Positions 6,704 to 13,747 of a DNA stretch of 15,818 nucleotides are shown in pieces (within the stretch, counting starts at the first letter, position 1; each line of letters opens with the position of its first letter). A model generated the notes under the pieces. The model was not told the origin of the DNA. It did not search any database and saw only the letters and a program-made list of their open reading frames with translations. The stretch is from Bacteriovoracaceae bacterium (GTDB lineage: Bacteria; Bdellovibrionota; Bacteriovoracia; Bacteriovoracales; Bacteriovoracaceae), in the NCBI GenBank assembly GCA_947448095.1, contig CANFNN010000032.1, forward strand, positions 1-15,818. The letters run 5' to 3'. The translations under genes were made by a program, and so were the position numbers.

Positions 6704-8064
6704 AGCATTATGATGTAGTGATTGTAGGTGGAGGAATTAACGGTTGTGGATTACTACGCGATCTGGCCTTGAATGGTGTAAAAGCTCTTCTCATCGACAA
6801 AGGCGATTACTCCGCTCAAACCTCTCAAGGATCTTCTAAGATGCTTCACGGAGGGATTCGCTACCTCGAAAACTTTGACTTCGGCTTAATTCAGGAAGCT
6901 CTCGAAGAAAAAAATCTTTGGCTGAAACTTACTCCGCATTTATGTTTTGAAAGAGAATTTTATCTTCCCTTATATCGTTATTCAAAATACACGCCTTGGA
7001 TGCTGGAAGCGGGACTCATCATTTATGATTTCCTCTCGCATTTTCAAAATCGTCCTCACCAGATGCTGAGCGCCGAAGAAACAATGAAGTTACTTCCCTC
7101 TATTGATTCTAAAGGCCTCAAGGGCTCTGGCAAATATTATGACGGTATCGTTGATGATGCGAAACTTTCACTCGAATGCCTCTACGATGCTTTGATTGAA
7201 CCTGGGGTAGATGCTCTTAGTTATCATGAAGTCACTTCAACAGTTCAAATAACTGATGGCTACGAGGTGACCTATGAAAATAGAAAAAATAAAAAAAGCG
7301 AAACCGTAACGGCTACATTTGTAGTTTTTACGACTGGCCCGTTCACTGATCAGCTCTTGCCAAAACTGCAAGTCCCCTGGACTCCACAGCTAGTTCCCTC
7401 CAAAGGAATTCATCTGTGGCTTAAAGAGGGATCCATTGATGTTCAAGGTTCTGTTGTTCTCACTACCAAAGATAACAGAGTCGTTTTTGTGATTCCTCAG
7501 CGAGATGCTATCTTGGTCGGAACGACTGAAACGATGGTGAATGAGGAAATATTCAATATTAAGGCAACTGCGAAGGAAATTGATTATCTTCTCAAAGTTC
7601 TTCAGGAATCTTTTCCACAGTCAAACCTATCAGAGGCTTCGATTATTTCTACTTTTGCCGGTGTTAGACCACTTGCTAAAGAAGAAGGAAGTCAACATTC
7701 ATTAGGTAAAGTCAGCCGGCACCACAAAATCTACCGCCCGACTTCTCACTCCTATGTCATGATTGGTGGAAAATATACAACGTTTAGAAAAATGACTCAA
7801 GAATTGGCGCATGAAATTGTTCCTCGCCTAGGACTTCGCTATAGACCTAGCCTTACGTTAAATCCTCTCAGACAGCACTCGATCATGCCTACTTTTGGTA
7901 AACAACCCAAACTAACTATTGAGATGGTGAAAAGAATCATCAAAGAAGAAAGAGTTACGACTTTTGAAGATCTCGTGAAAAGACGATTATCTCTGCTGGA
8001 AGACCCTGAAAAAATGACTGACGTCATGGGAATTCCAGTTCAACAGGTTCTTGCTCTTTTTTAG
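6700..8064 (+). CDS. glpD: FAD-dependent glycerol-3-phosphate dehydrogenase (GlpD/GlpA type)
   Basis: 454 residues. It oxidises glycerol-3-phosphate to dihydroxyacetone phosphate, passing electrons to the quinone pool at the inner membrane. The FAD-binding loop GGGING is at 10-15, followed by TSQGSSKMLHGGIRYLE at 41-57, which matches the family's TSxxSxKxxHGGxRYLE. Further landmarks are VGTTET at 273-278, FAGVRPLA at 319-326 and GGKYTTFRK at 356-364. A C-terminal helical segment (EMVKRIIKEERVTTFEDLVK) is the start of the usual helical cap, but the protein ends about 45 residues short of E. coli GlpD (501), so the cap is compact. Its ATG overlaps the stop of the preceding gene (ATGA at 6700-6703), indicating translational coupling. 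Its 3' end overlaps the convergent barrel gene by four bases. No glpK or glpF is nearby. Substrate assignment is from the family. Confidence 0.88.
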   Translation: MKHYDVVIVGGGINGCGLLRDLALNGVKALLIDKGDYSAQTSQGSSKMLHGGIRYLENFDFGLIQEALEEKNLWLKLTPHLCFEREFYLPLYRYSKYTPWMLEAGLIIYDFLSHFQNRPHQMLSAEETMKLLPSIDSKGLKGSGKYYDGIVDDAKLSLECLYDALIEPGVDALSYHEVTSTVQITDGYEVTYENRKNKKSETVTATFVVFTTGPFTDQLLPKLQVPWTPQLVPSKGIHLWLKEGSIDVQGSVVLTTKDNRVVFVIPQRDAILVGTTETMVNEEIFNIKATAKEIDYLLKVLQESFPQSNLSEASIISTFAGVRPLAKEEGSQHSLGKVSRHHKIYRPTSHSYVMIGGKYTTFRKMTQELAHEIVPRLGLRYRPSLTLNPLRQHSIMPTFGKQPKLTIEMVKRIIKEERVTTFEDLVKRRLSLLEDPEKMTDVMGIPVQQVLALF

Positions 8065-9137
8065 AACCTATAAGAAATGGCCAGCATCAAACGCGGGCCT
8101 GTAACTTTCTTATTAAAAATATCACCAACCGTATCTGCTTTGTATTTTTCAGAACGCATATAATAATCAACTAACATGCGGGCACCGAAGCCCTTAAATG
8201 TATAAAATTTATAACCCCCACCAACAGAAAATCCGCTAGTACTACCATTGGCAGCCGAATCAAGAACTCCGGCATTAGACCCTGCCTTATAAGTTCCCTT
8301 GACTGTCCCCACGTTAAACGTCAGGTGAAGATAAGGAATAAATTCATTTACAAGAGAAGGAAGTTTTGTGGGATGCCAATTGGCCCCTAAACCAAACTCA
8401 TTCAACTCATTAGTCACAGACGCCCCGTTGTAGCCTTGCGAGTTTTCTCTCATGATCGAAAACTCTCCCACAACCGAAAAGTGTGAATACCATTCGCGCT
8501 CTTTCTGTGGATACATTTCACCACCCACGCCGATGTGATAAAACGACTGAGAATTGCTAAAAGCCTGATTTCCAATATCTGTTTTCGTATTAGAAGAAAG
8601 GCCTGAAATATTTAAGAAACCATAGATCTCGGTGCTCTTTTCAACGATTGAGGAAGGAATATTACTTTCTTCCAAAGCTTTTAAATCTGTGTTGCTTAAG
8701 CTCTCACTTCCAGCGGCAAGATCCTGAGCACCATCGGCAAGAGGAATTCCCAGAGTCACAGGATCTCCGGTTACAGCACTTGGAGTATCTTCTTGAACGA
8801 TTGCCTGAGTTTCATCTTTTGTGATCTTCACGGGAGGAGAAATCTTAATACTCATCACTGAATCGTTCACAATAAAATCCGCATTCACCAATCGGTAAAC
8901 TGACCAAACAGATCTCGTTGGTGAAACTTTCACACAAACTGCCCGGGCAACAATTCCCGCTGTGACAATAAATTTTGCGTGGTCCCCTTCAACTAAACCA
9001 TCTTCAGTCCCGCGATTAATCATCAAAGTTTTTTTAGACTCTGAAACCTTAACCACTCTCACGGTAAGCTTCTCATCAACTTCTAATGCCAAAGCTAAAA
9101 CAGGAATGAGAAGAAAAAGTAAAATAAAATGCTTCAT
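8061..9137 (-). CDS. Predicted outer-membrane beta-barrel protein, paralogue of upstream neighbour
   Basis: 358 residues from the ATG at 9137, chosen because GAGG sits about 6 bases before it and the protein then begins with a clean signal peptide (MKHFILLFLLIPVLALALEV). A TTG at 9149 would add four residues and overlap the upstream stop. Residues about 24-98 form a beta-rich module with RGTEDGLVEGDHAKF at 42-56 and a Ser-Val-Trp-Ser-Val-Tyr segment near 76-81, recalling SH3-like modules of envelope proteins. A Ser/Ala/Glu-rich linker follows to about 165. From about 170 alternating strands lead to a C-terminal SYRF; a terminal Phe is the usual recognition signal for the BAM complex. It shares the N-terminal module and an LNEF...NWHP segment with the gene 8 bases upstream. 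Function unknown; the barrel call rests on pattern only. Confidence 0.8.
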   Translation of the reverse strand: MKHFILLFLLIPVLALALEVDEKLTVRVVKVSESKKTLMINRGTEDGLVEGDHAKFIVTAGIVARAVCVKVSPTRSVWSVYRLVNADFIVNDSVMSIKISPPVKITKDETQAIVQEDTPSAVTGDPVTLGIPLADGAQDLAAGSESLSNTDLKALEESNIPSSIVEKSTEIYGFLNISGLSSNTKTDIGNQAFSNSQSFYHIGVGGEMYPQKEREWYSHFSVVGEFSIMRENSQGYNGASVTNELNEFGLGANWHPTKLPSLVNEFIPYLHLTFNVGTVKGTYKAGSNAGVLDSAANGSTSGFSVGGGYKFYTFKGFGARMLVDYYMRSEKYKADTVGDIFNKKVTGPRLMLAISYRF

Positions 9138-9145
9138 GATTATCC

Positions 9146-10642
9146 TCAAAATGCGTAAGCAAGACCAATACCCAATTTAGCTTCCACCAGATTTGTTCTA
9201 TCTGGTAACACTGAATTAAGCTTACTGGACTCGTATCTTTCAATTTTTAATGTTTCCATACTTAGTTGTAATCTGATTCCAATTTGATTTCGCATAAGAT
9301 ATTTAAATCCAGCACGAAATCCGGGAAGAGATATCACAGTGTAATTCGCTTTTTCATTGGCAGAAGGTGCCACGGCGCTGGCAAAACCGGAACGTATGTA
9401 CGTTCCGATATAGACGATAGGAGATTCAACAGCATAGGGTTTGTAGACGGGATACCAATTGGAGCCCACACTCATGGAGTATTCATTCAAGTCGGCATTA
9501 AAAGAATTAGCCGCAAAAGCCGTATAATTAAGACGAAAGGTTCCATCCAGCGTAAAGCGCTCTAGAGCATCATGCTTAAGAAATGGAGTAACCTCAAAAT
9601 CAAGCTCAGATGAGTAGCGAGACCCTCTTTGGTAAAGTGGATCATCTTTAGTTTGAGCATCAACCAGATTTAGCCCGTAAGCTAAAACAAGGCCATAGCG
9701 AGTAGGTTTTGCAATAACAAGAATCCGGCGGTCTTTTTCCTGAAGAACTGATACTTGATTTAAGGCATTTTTTAATTCTTCATCAGAATAATCTTCTGAC
9801 CAACTCTCGCCTTTTTCTAAAATGGAGCGAAACAGCTTTGCATCAGCAGTGCTTCGAACTGATTCTTTTCGTAAAAACTTATTGTACTCACTATCAAAAT
9901 TCCCATGCACGCTTATTTCATTTGAGAATTCGGATTTACGTTGCTTCTCATAAAACACGTCATAATTAAAATCTGGATCATTCACTCTCTGAAGGTAGGC
10001 CGTCACAAGTTTTTCAAAGGTCGCAAGCCTAAGCTGACGTCTAAATTCCCCTTTATCAGCACTCTTATAAATTGAAGAACGGTAGCGTAAGTCCTTGCTC
10101 CGTTTCCAAACTTCCAAATCAATCAGATCAGCGTCTGTGTCAGTTTTAGCATGAGTTTCATGTGCTGGAGTCATCACTTCATATTTATTATTCAGTTTGC
10201 CTAAGCGGTGCTTATCATCAGACTCAGCATTACTTATTTGTTCTTTTAACTCTTTTTGATTGGTCACCACTGTGACCCGACCAAGGTGAGGAGGTCTTCT
10301 GCCAGATAACATCTGTGATTCAGAGAGAACAAGAAACTTGTCCCCTTTAACCAAGAGTTCGTGATCAAATATCTTATAAAGAATCCAAATGGATGAATCG
10401 GAATTGATTTTGACGTTTCTAGCTTTAGCGGCCGGAACCAACCTTAGATCACGGCTATCCAGGGATCTGATTTGTTTAACAATAACCGCGTAGTCACCAT
10501 TTTTAATCCCATCATGGACTCCCAAATTGAACACGACAGTCTGACCACTAGATGATTGGTTAAGCAACCTGGCCTCGGTTAGGGCCCAGGCAGGCAAAGT
10601 TATGACTATGAGCGAAATGGCGTATACCGTCATCCTTAACAT
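9146..10642 (-). CDS. Predicted outer-membrane barrel protein with N-terminal SH3-like module
   Basis: 498 residues from the ATG at 10642; an alternative ATG three codons later would also give a good signal peptide (hydrophobic residues about 5-20, likely cleavage after AWA at 20). Residues about 34-107 match the neighbour's module: GVHDGIKNGDYAVIV at 41-55, a Ser-Ser-Ile-Trp-Ile-Leu-Tyr segment at 83-89 and a closing VKGDKFLVLS. Residues about 125-300 are charged and helical, with no family recognised. From about 305 the chain alternates as membrane strands and ends in AYAF. LNEYSMSVGSNWYPV at 385-399 parallels LNEFGLGANWHP in the paralogue. It is the first gene of a two-gene minus-strand unit; the second starts 8 bases after the stop. 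Likely periplasmic plus outer-membrane parts; no enzyme motif seen. Confidence 0.8.
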   Translation of the reverse strand: MLRMTVYAISLIVITLPAWALTEARLLNQSSSGQTVVFNLGVHDGIKNGDYAVIVKQIRSLDSRDLRLVPAAKARNVKINSDSSIWILYKIFDHELLVKGDKFLVLSESQMLSGRRPPHLGRVTVVTNQKELKEQISNAESDDKHRLGKLNNKYEVMTPAHETHAKTDTDADLIDLEVWKRSKDLRYRSSIYKSADKGEFRRQLRLATFEKLVTAYLQRVNDPDFNYDVFYEKQRKSEFSNEISVHGNFDSEYNKFLRKESVRSTADAKLFRSILEKGESWSEDYSDEELKNALNQVSVLQEKDRRILVIAKPTRYGLVLAYGLNLVDAQTKDDPLYQRGSRYSSELDFEVTPFLKHDALERFTLDGTFRLNYTAFAANSFNADLNEYSMSVGSNWYPVYKPYAVESPIVYIGTYIRSGFASAVAPSANEKANYTVISLPGFRAGFKYLMRNQIGIRLQLSMETLKIERYESSKLNSVLPDRTNLVEAKLGIGLAYAF

Positions 10643-10758
10643 GAGCTCATTCTTCCTTGAGAAATTGTCTCGTCTATAAATTATTGTTACATCGAATTAA
10701 CGGTATGAAAACACTCGATTTTCTCTCTTAGTCATTTAATTTGATAAACTTTAAGTCC

Positions 10759-10787
10759 TTGATAAAGCGTCGCAAAAATTCTATAAA
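10759..10787 (+). promoter_or_regulatory. Strong sigma-70-like promoter for the small-gene/trxB operon
   Basis: TTGATA (10759-10764) and TATAAA (10782-10787) are separated by exactly 17 bases, each one mismatch from consensus. Transcription would begin near 10794, about 24 bases before the ATG at 10818. A second TTGATAAA at 10741-10748 repeats the -35 region 18 bases upstream. The rest of the intergenic stretch 10643-10740 shows no clear minus-strand promoter. Confidence 0.6.
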
Positions 10788-10817
10788 GAGTCATCGTATC
10801 TAAAAAGGACTAATCGA

Positions 10818-11030
10818 ATGGGTTACAGATCAAAAAGAAGACGTGAAAAAGTAACGTACGACTATCAGTGTTCACTCACAAATGAAGCGTATGTTTTGAC
10901 TGAAAAAGCTGCAAATCCTAAGGATCTTCTTTCAGTAAAAGCTTACTACGAAATGCACCCAGAAATGGATGATCGTCCGGCTGTCGTGAAAAAGAAATTG
11001 GGCTTACCAACTACTGAAGAAAAACACTAA
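10818..11030 (+). CDS. Small basic conserved-looking protein of unknown function
   Basis: 70 residues. The N-terminus is strongly basic (MGYRSKRRREKVTYDYQCS), followed by a mixed helical part with LLSVKAYYEMHPEMDDRP and a Lys-rich end. There is a single Cys at 18, no signal peptide, and no zinc knuckle or helix-turn-helix that I can see. The Arg/Lys-rich start would suit nucleic-acid or ribosome binding, but no family is recognised. Translation is well supported: AAGGA at 10805-10809 is 8 bases before the ATG, and a near-consensus promoter lies just upstream. It sits 18 bases before trxB and is likely the first gene of that operon. Confidence 0.8.
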   Translation: MGYRSKRRREKVTYDYQCSLTNEAYVLTEKAANPKDLLSVKAYYEMHPEMDDRPAVVKKKLGLPTTEEKH

Positions 11031-11048
11031 TCCTAATCGAGGACTGAG

Positions 11049-11972
11049 ATGGAAAGACGTCAAGTCATCATCATCGGAACTGGCCCCGCCGGTTTAACGG
11101 CCGCTATCTATGCGGCGCGTGCAGATTTGAAACCACTAATTATGGAAGGCCATGAGCCAGGTGGGCAACTTACCCTTACAACAGAAGTTGAAAACTTCCC
11201 TGGTTTTGAGAATGGAGTCATGGGTCCTGAACTCATGATGGGCATGAAAAAACAAGCGGCACGCTTTAATGCAGAATTCCTATCAGTAATGTGCACTGAT
11301 GTAGACCTCTCTAAGCGTCCTTTCAAAGTAACTGCTAGCAATGGCACTACCTACGAAGCTGACTCAGTCATCATATCTACAGGAGCCTCGGCCAAGTGGT
11401 TAGGTCTTCCAAAAGAAAAAGAACTCACAGGCCGTGGTGTTTCCACTTGTGCCACTTGTGATGGGTTCTTCTACCGTGACAAAATTGTTCACGTAGTTGG
11501 TGGTGGTGACACGGCAATGGAAGATGCGACATTCATTACCAAGTTTGCTAAAAAAGTTTATATCATTCACCGAAAAGATACTTTGCGCGCTTCAAAACCA
11601 ATGCAGGAGCGAGCTTTTAAAAATCCTAAGATTGAATTCTTATGGGATTCAACTGTCACAGAGATTCACAGTAACGAATCTGGAGTGAATGGAATTACAG
11701 TTGAGAATTTAAAAACTGGTGCAAAACAAAACCGTGAAACTGATGGTCTTTTCTACGCGATCGGACATCAGCCTAATACCGGTTTTTTAAAAGGGCAGAT
11801 TACCCTTGATGAGCATGGTTTCATTAAAACTCACAGTGGTCCGGAAACCAATATTCCAGGTGTTTTTGCTTGTGGAGACGTTCAAGATTCCTACTACCGT
11901 CAGGCAATTACGGCAGCAGGGTCAGGATGTCAGGCAGCGATTAAAGCTGAGAGATTTCTCGAAGGCCATTAA
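11049..11972 (+). CDS. trxB: Thioredoxin reductase
   Basis: 307 residues, normal for the low-molecular-weight bacterial enzyme, which uses NADPH and FAD to reduce thioredoxin in the cytoplasm. The FAD loop GTGPAG is at 10-15, the redox pair CATC at 134-137 (Cys134, Cys137) sits in the usual STCATCDGFFYR context, the NADPH loop GGGDTA is at 151-156 with HRKDTLRA at 174-181, and the C-terminal FAD motif ACGDVQD is at 274-280. The HRxxxxR basic pattern supports NADPH use over a ferredoxin-type variant. GAGG lies 5 to 8 bases before the ATG. It follows the 70-residue gene by 18 bases, and the next gene's TTG start directly abuts its stop. Confidence 0.97.
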   Translation: MERRQVIIIGTGPAGLTAAIYAARADLKPLIMEGHEPGGQLTLTTEVENFPGFENGVMGPELMMGMKKQAARFNAEFLSVMCTDVDLSKRPFKVTASNGTTYEADSVIISTGASAKWLGLPKEKELTGRGVSTCATCDGFFYRDKIVHVVGGGDTAMEDATFITKFAKKVYIIHRKDTLRASKPMQERAFKNPKIEFLWDSTVTEIHSNESGVNGITVENLKTGAKQNRETDGLFYAIGHQPNTGFLKGQITLDEHGFIKTHSGPETNIPGVFACGDVQDSYYRQAITAAGSGCQAAIKAERFLEGH

Positions 11973-13079
11973 TTGAATCTGCCTCCGATTCCGACATTAA
12001 AAAATAGAACTCTTGAATTTTATCAGCGCCACGAAGTCGTGGTGTCGATAAGTGTTTTTATATTTGGCTTTTTGTTTGATCTTTTGACCTTAGGTCGCAT
12101 CGATGACCTACTAAATCTTGTACAACAGGCGGCCTATCTCTCCATCCTCGGAACACTTCTTATTTGTGAAATCCGCATCAAGGTTGGCAGCTTATCGTTA
12201 TCTGAGCGGGGACAAAAATTCTGGGAATACCACGATCTCGTCGTGCATTTTTTGTTTGGCTCTCTTTTATCCGTCTATACCATTTTCTATTATACTTCGG
12301 CTTCTGCCCTTACTTCTTTCTTCTTTATCTTGCTCCTTGCAGGATTAATGCTAGCAAATGAAGTCCCTAAGTTTCAAAAGCTGGGGCTTCCCGTTCGAGT
12401 GATTCTTTACTCAATCTGTGTACTGTCTTATTTCTCGTTCTTTTATCCCATCCTGATGGGTCACGTGGGTGCGGTCCCCTTTTGGCTTGGTTTTCTCACT
12501 TCAGGTTTCGTGCTTGGACTAATCTGGAAGCTCAATTTTAAAAGCTCTGGCCCAATCAAATTACTTAAAAAAAATGTCCTCATTCCTGCCATCAGCGTTC
12601 ATTTGTTCTTTTTATTTGGCTATTACACCTCGCTTATCCCTCCCGTTCCGGTGGCGATAAAAAAAATCGGCATCTACTACAATCTTGAAAAAGTGGATGG
12701 GAAATATATTGGCTCATACCTAAACCCTTTTTGGAAATTTTGGGAAAAGGGCTCGCAAGACTTTCAAGCACGACCAGGTGATCAACTCACGGTTCTTCTT
12801 TCTATTTTTTCTCCCGCTAATTTTGAAGATAAAGTTTTTTTGAAATGGTACTTCGATGACTCAAAAGAAGGATGGACTCTCCAAGATACTATCCCAATGA
12901 CCATTCTAGGTGGTCGGGATGAGGGCTTTAGAGGCTTTGGTAAAAAATCCAATTATCAAAACGGTGACTGGCGAGTGATTGTCGAAACTTCTGATGGAAG
13001 AGAAGTTGGCAGGATCAGTTTTACTATCGAAAATGATAACTCAACTGACCCAAGAGAATTTAAGCAGGATCTTTTCTAA
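11973..13079 (+). CDS. Multi-pass membrane protein with C-terminal DUF2914-like domain
   Basis: 368 residues from TTG at 11973, immediately after the trxB TAA (TAATTG). GAAGG at 11961-11965, inside the end of trxB, is 7 bases upstream, and the next in-frame Met lies near residue 126, inside the membrane part, so TTG is the only sensible start. About seven membrane segments are visible, at roughly 22-41, 51-69, 88-106, 112-129, 143-162, 168-187 and 202-224. The remainder is soluble and beta-rich: IGIYYNLEKVDGKYIGSY near 232-249, FLKWYFDDSKEGW near 289-301, and NGDWRVIVETSDGREVGRISF near 330-350 (with the W-R-V pattern), which resemble DUF2914. Function of that family is not established. Expected in the inner membrane. 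Convergent with the lipoprotein gene with no gap. The link to trxB may be only operonic. Confidence 0.82.
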   Translation: MNLPPIPTLKNRTLEFYQRHEVVVSISVFIFGFLFDLLTLGRIDDLLNLVQQAAYLSILGTLLICEIRIKVGSLSLSERGQKFWEYHDLVVHFLFGSLLSVYTIFYYTSASALTSFFFILLLAGLMLANEVPKFQKLGLPVRVILYSICVLSYFSFFYPILMGHVGAVPFWLGFLTSGFVLGLIWKLNFKSSGPIKLLKKNVLIPAISVHLFFLFGYYTSLIPPVPVAIKKIGIYYNLEKVDGKYIGSYLNPFWKFWEKGSQDFQARPGDQLTVLLSIFSPANFEDKVFLKWYFDDSKEGWTLQDTIPMTILGGRDEGFRGFGKKSNYQNGDWRVIVETSDGREVGRISFTIENDNSTDPREFKQDLF

Positions 13080-13526
13080 TTATAGATCAATTTGAACATG
13101 CTTCTCACCGTTTACGTTAACGACGGTATAATCCTGGATGGCCTTCACGTAAAAAACTTTTTTGGCATCGTAACAATTCTGAAGATCATTCACCTGAAAC
13201 TTAAAATCCTGATTCCCATCGAGACGAACATATTTCCAAATTTTTACATTCACGGTCTCGTCTCCGCGAGTGACGGCAACATTTCCTGTTCTTTCGCACT
13301 CATCGAAAATAACTTTATCATTAATCAGTAATTGAATGTTGTCTGGGAACTTATGGCGAGAAGTAGTGATATTCCAGTTCATATCGCAATCAACTCCACC
13401 TTCCACGCATCGAAGAGGATCTACACTCCTGCCGATTTCGGGATCAGGAACAACTTGGTTGGCTTTTTCACAACCTGAAACAATGAATGCACTGATGATA
13501 AGTGGCAGTAAAGACGCTTTATTCAT
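13080..13526 (-). CDS. Small predicted lipoprotein with four additional cysteines
   Basis: 148 residues. The start MNKASLLPLIISAFIVSGC is a type II signal peptide with lipobox IVSGC, so Cys19 should be lipid-modified and the protein anchored to a membrane facing the periplasm or the surface. The +2 residue is Glu, not the Asp that retains lipoproteins in the inner membrane of enterics; that rule may not apply here. The mature part is mostly beta (ITTSRHKFPDNIQLLINDKV, then VKIWKYVRLDGNQDFKFQV) with Cys40, Cys47, Cys77 and Cys118, which could form two disulfides. No family is recognised; the fold could be immunoglobulin-like. GGATGG lies about 7 bases before the ATG. Its stop abuts that of the convergent gene. 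Confidence 0.82.
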   Translation of the reverse strand: MNKASLLPLIISAFIVSGCEKANQVVPDPEIGRSVDPLRCVEGGVDCDMNWNITTSRHKFPDNIQLLINDKVIFDECERTGNVAVTRGDETVNVKIWKYVRLDGNQDFKFQVNDLQNCYDAKKVFYVKAIQDYTVVNVNGEKHVQIDL

Positions 13527-13631
13527 GTTTATTCCATCCCTAAGAGCTTAAATATACTAAAAGAGTTTCAATTCTGATCTAACCTGACAAGTAAAATCTG
13601 CACGCCCTTACCTGAGCAAAAAAGGCCATCA

Positions 13632-13663
13632 AGAAATACCTTTGACACATGGATAGTATTTCT
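13632..13663. promoter_or_regulatory. Inverted repeat around a TTGACA element upstream of the crotonase gene
   Basis: AGAAATAC (13632-13639) and its exact reverse complement GTATTTCT (13656-13663) flank 16 bases that contain a perfect -35 hexamer TTGACA (13642-13647). The matching -10 is poor (AAAAAT at 13666-13671, 18-base spacing). The arrangement suits a repressor or activator operator over a promoter, but regulator and promoter are both inferred. Confidence 0.4.
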
Positions 13664-13683
13664 GAAAAAATAATTGAGTCAAC

Positions 13684-13707
13684 TCTTCGCTAAAGGATTA
13701 GCGAGGA
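13684..13707 (+). promoter_or_regulatory. Hairpin in the leader of the crotonase gene
   Basis: TCGCTAA (13687-13693) and TTAGCGA (13698-13704) pair perfectly around an AGGA loop; one wobble and two further pairs extend the stem to 10. There is no T run after it, so it is not an intrinsic terminator. It lies about 40 bases before the ATG at 13748. It could be a leader structure or a DNA operator. TTGAGTCAA, another short dyad, sits at 13674-13682. Confidence 0.4.
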
Positions 13708-13747
13708 AGCGATTCAGACAATTTTGCGAGAAACCAAGGAAGGTGAC

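Noticed and set aside
9138..9149. TTG start overlapping the upstream stop of the barrel gene
   Set aside because: The ATG at 9137 has a properly spaced GAGG and yields a clean signal peptide.
13684..13707. Intrinsic terminator
   Set aside because: The hairpin has no following T run and lies in the leader of a gene.
13724..13747. TTG start of the crotonase gene
   Set aside because: The strong AAGGAAGG is positioned for the ATG at 13748 and would lie inside the coding region if TTG were used.
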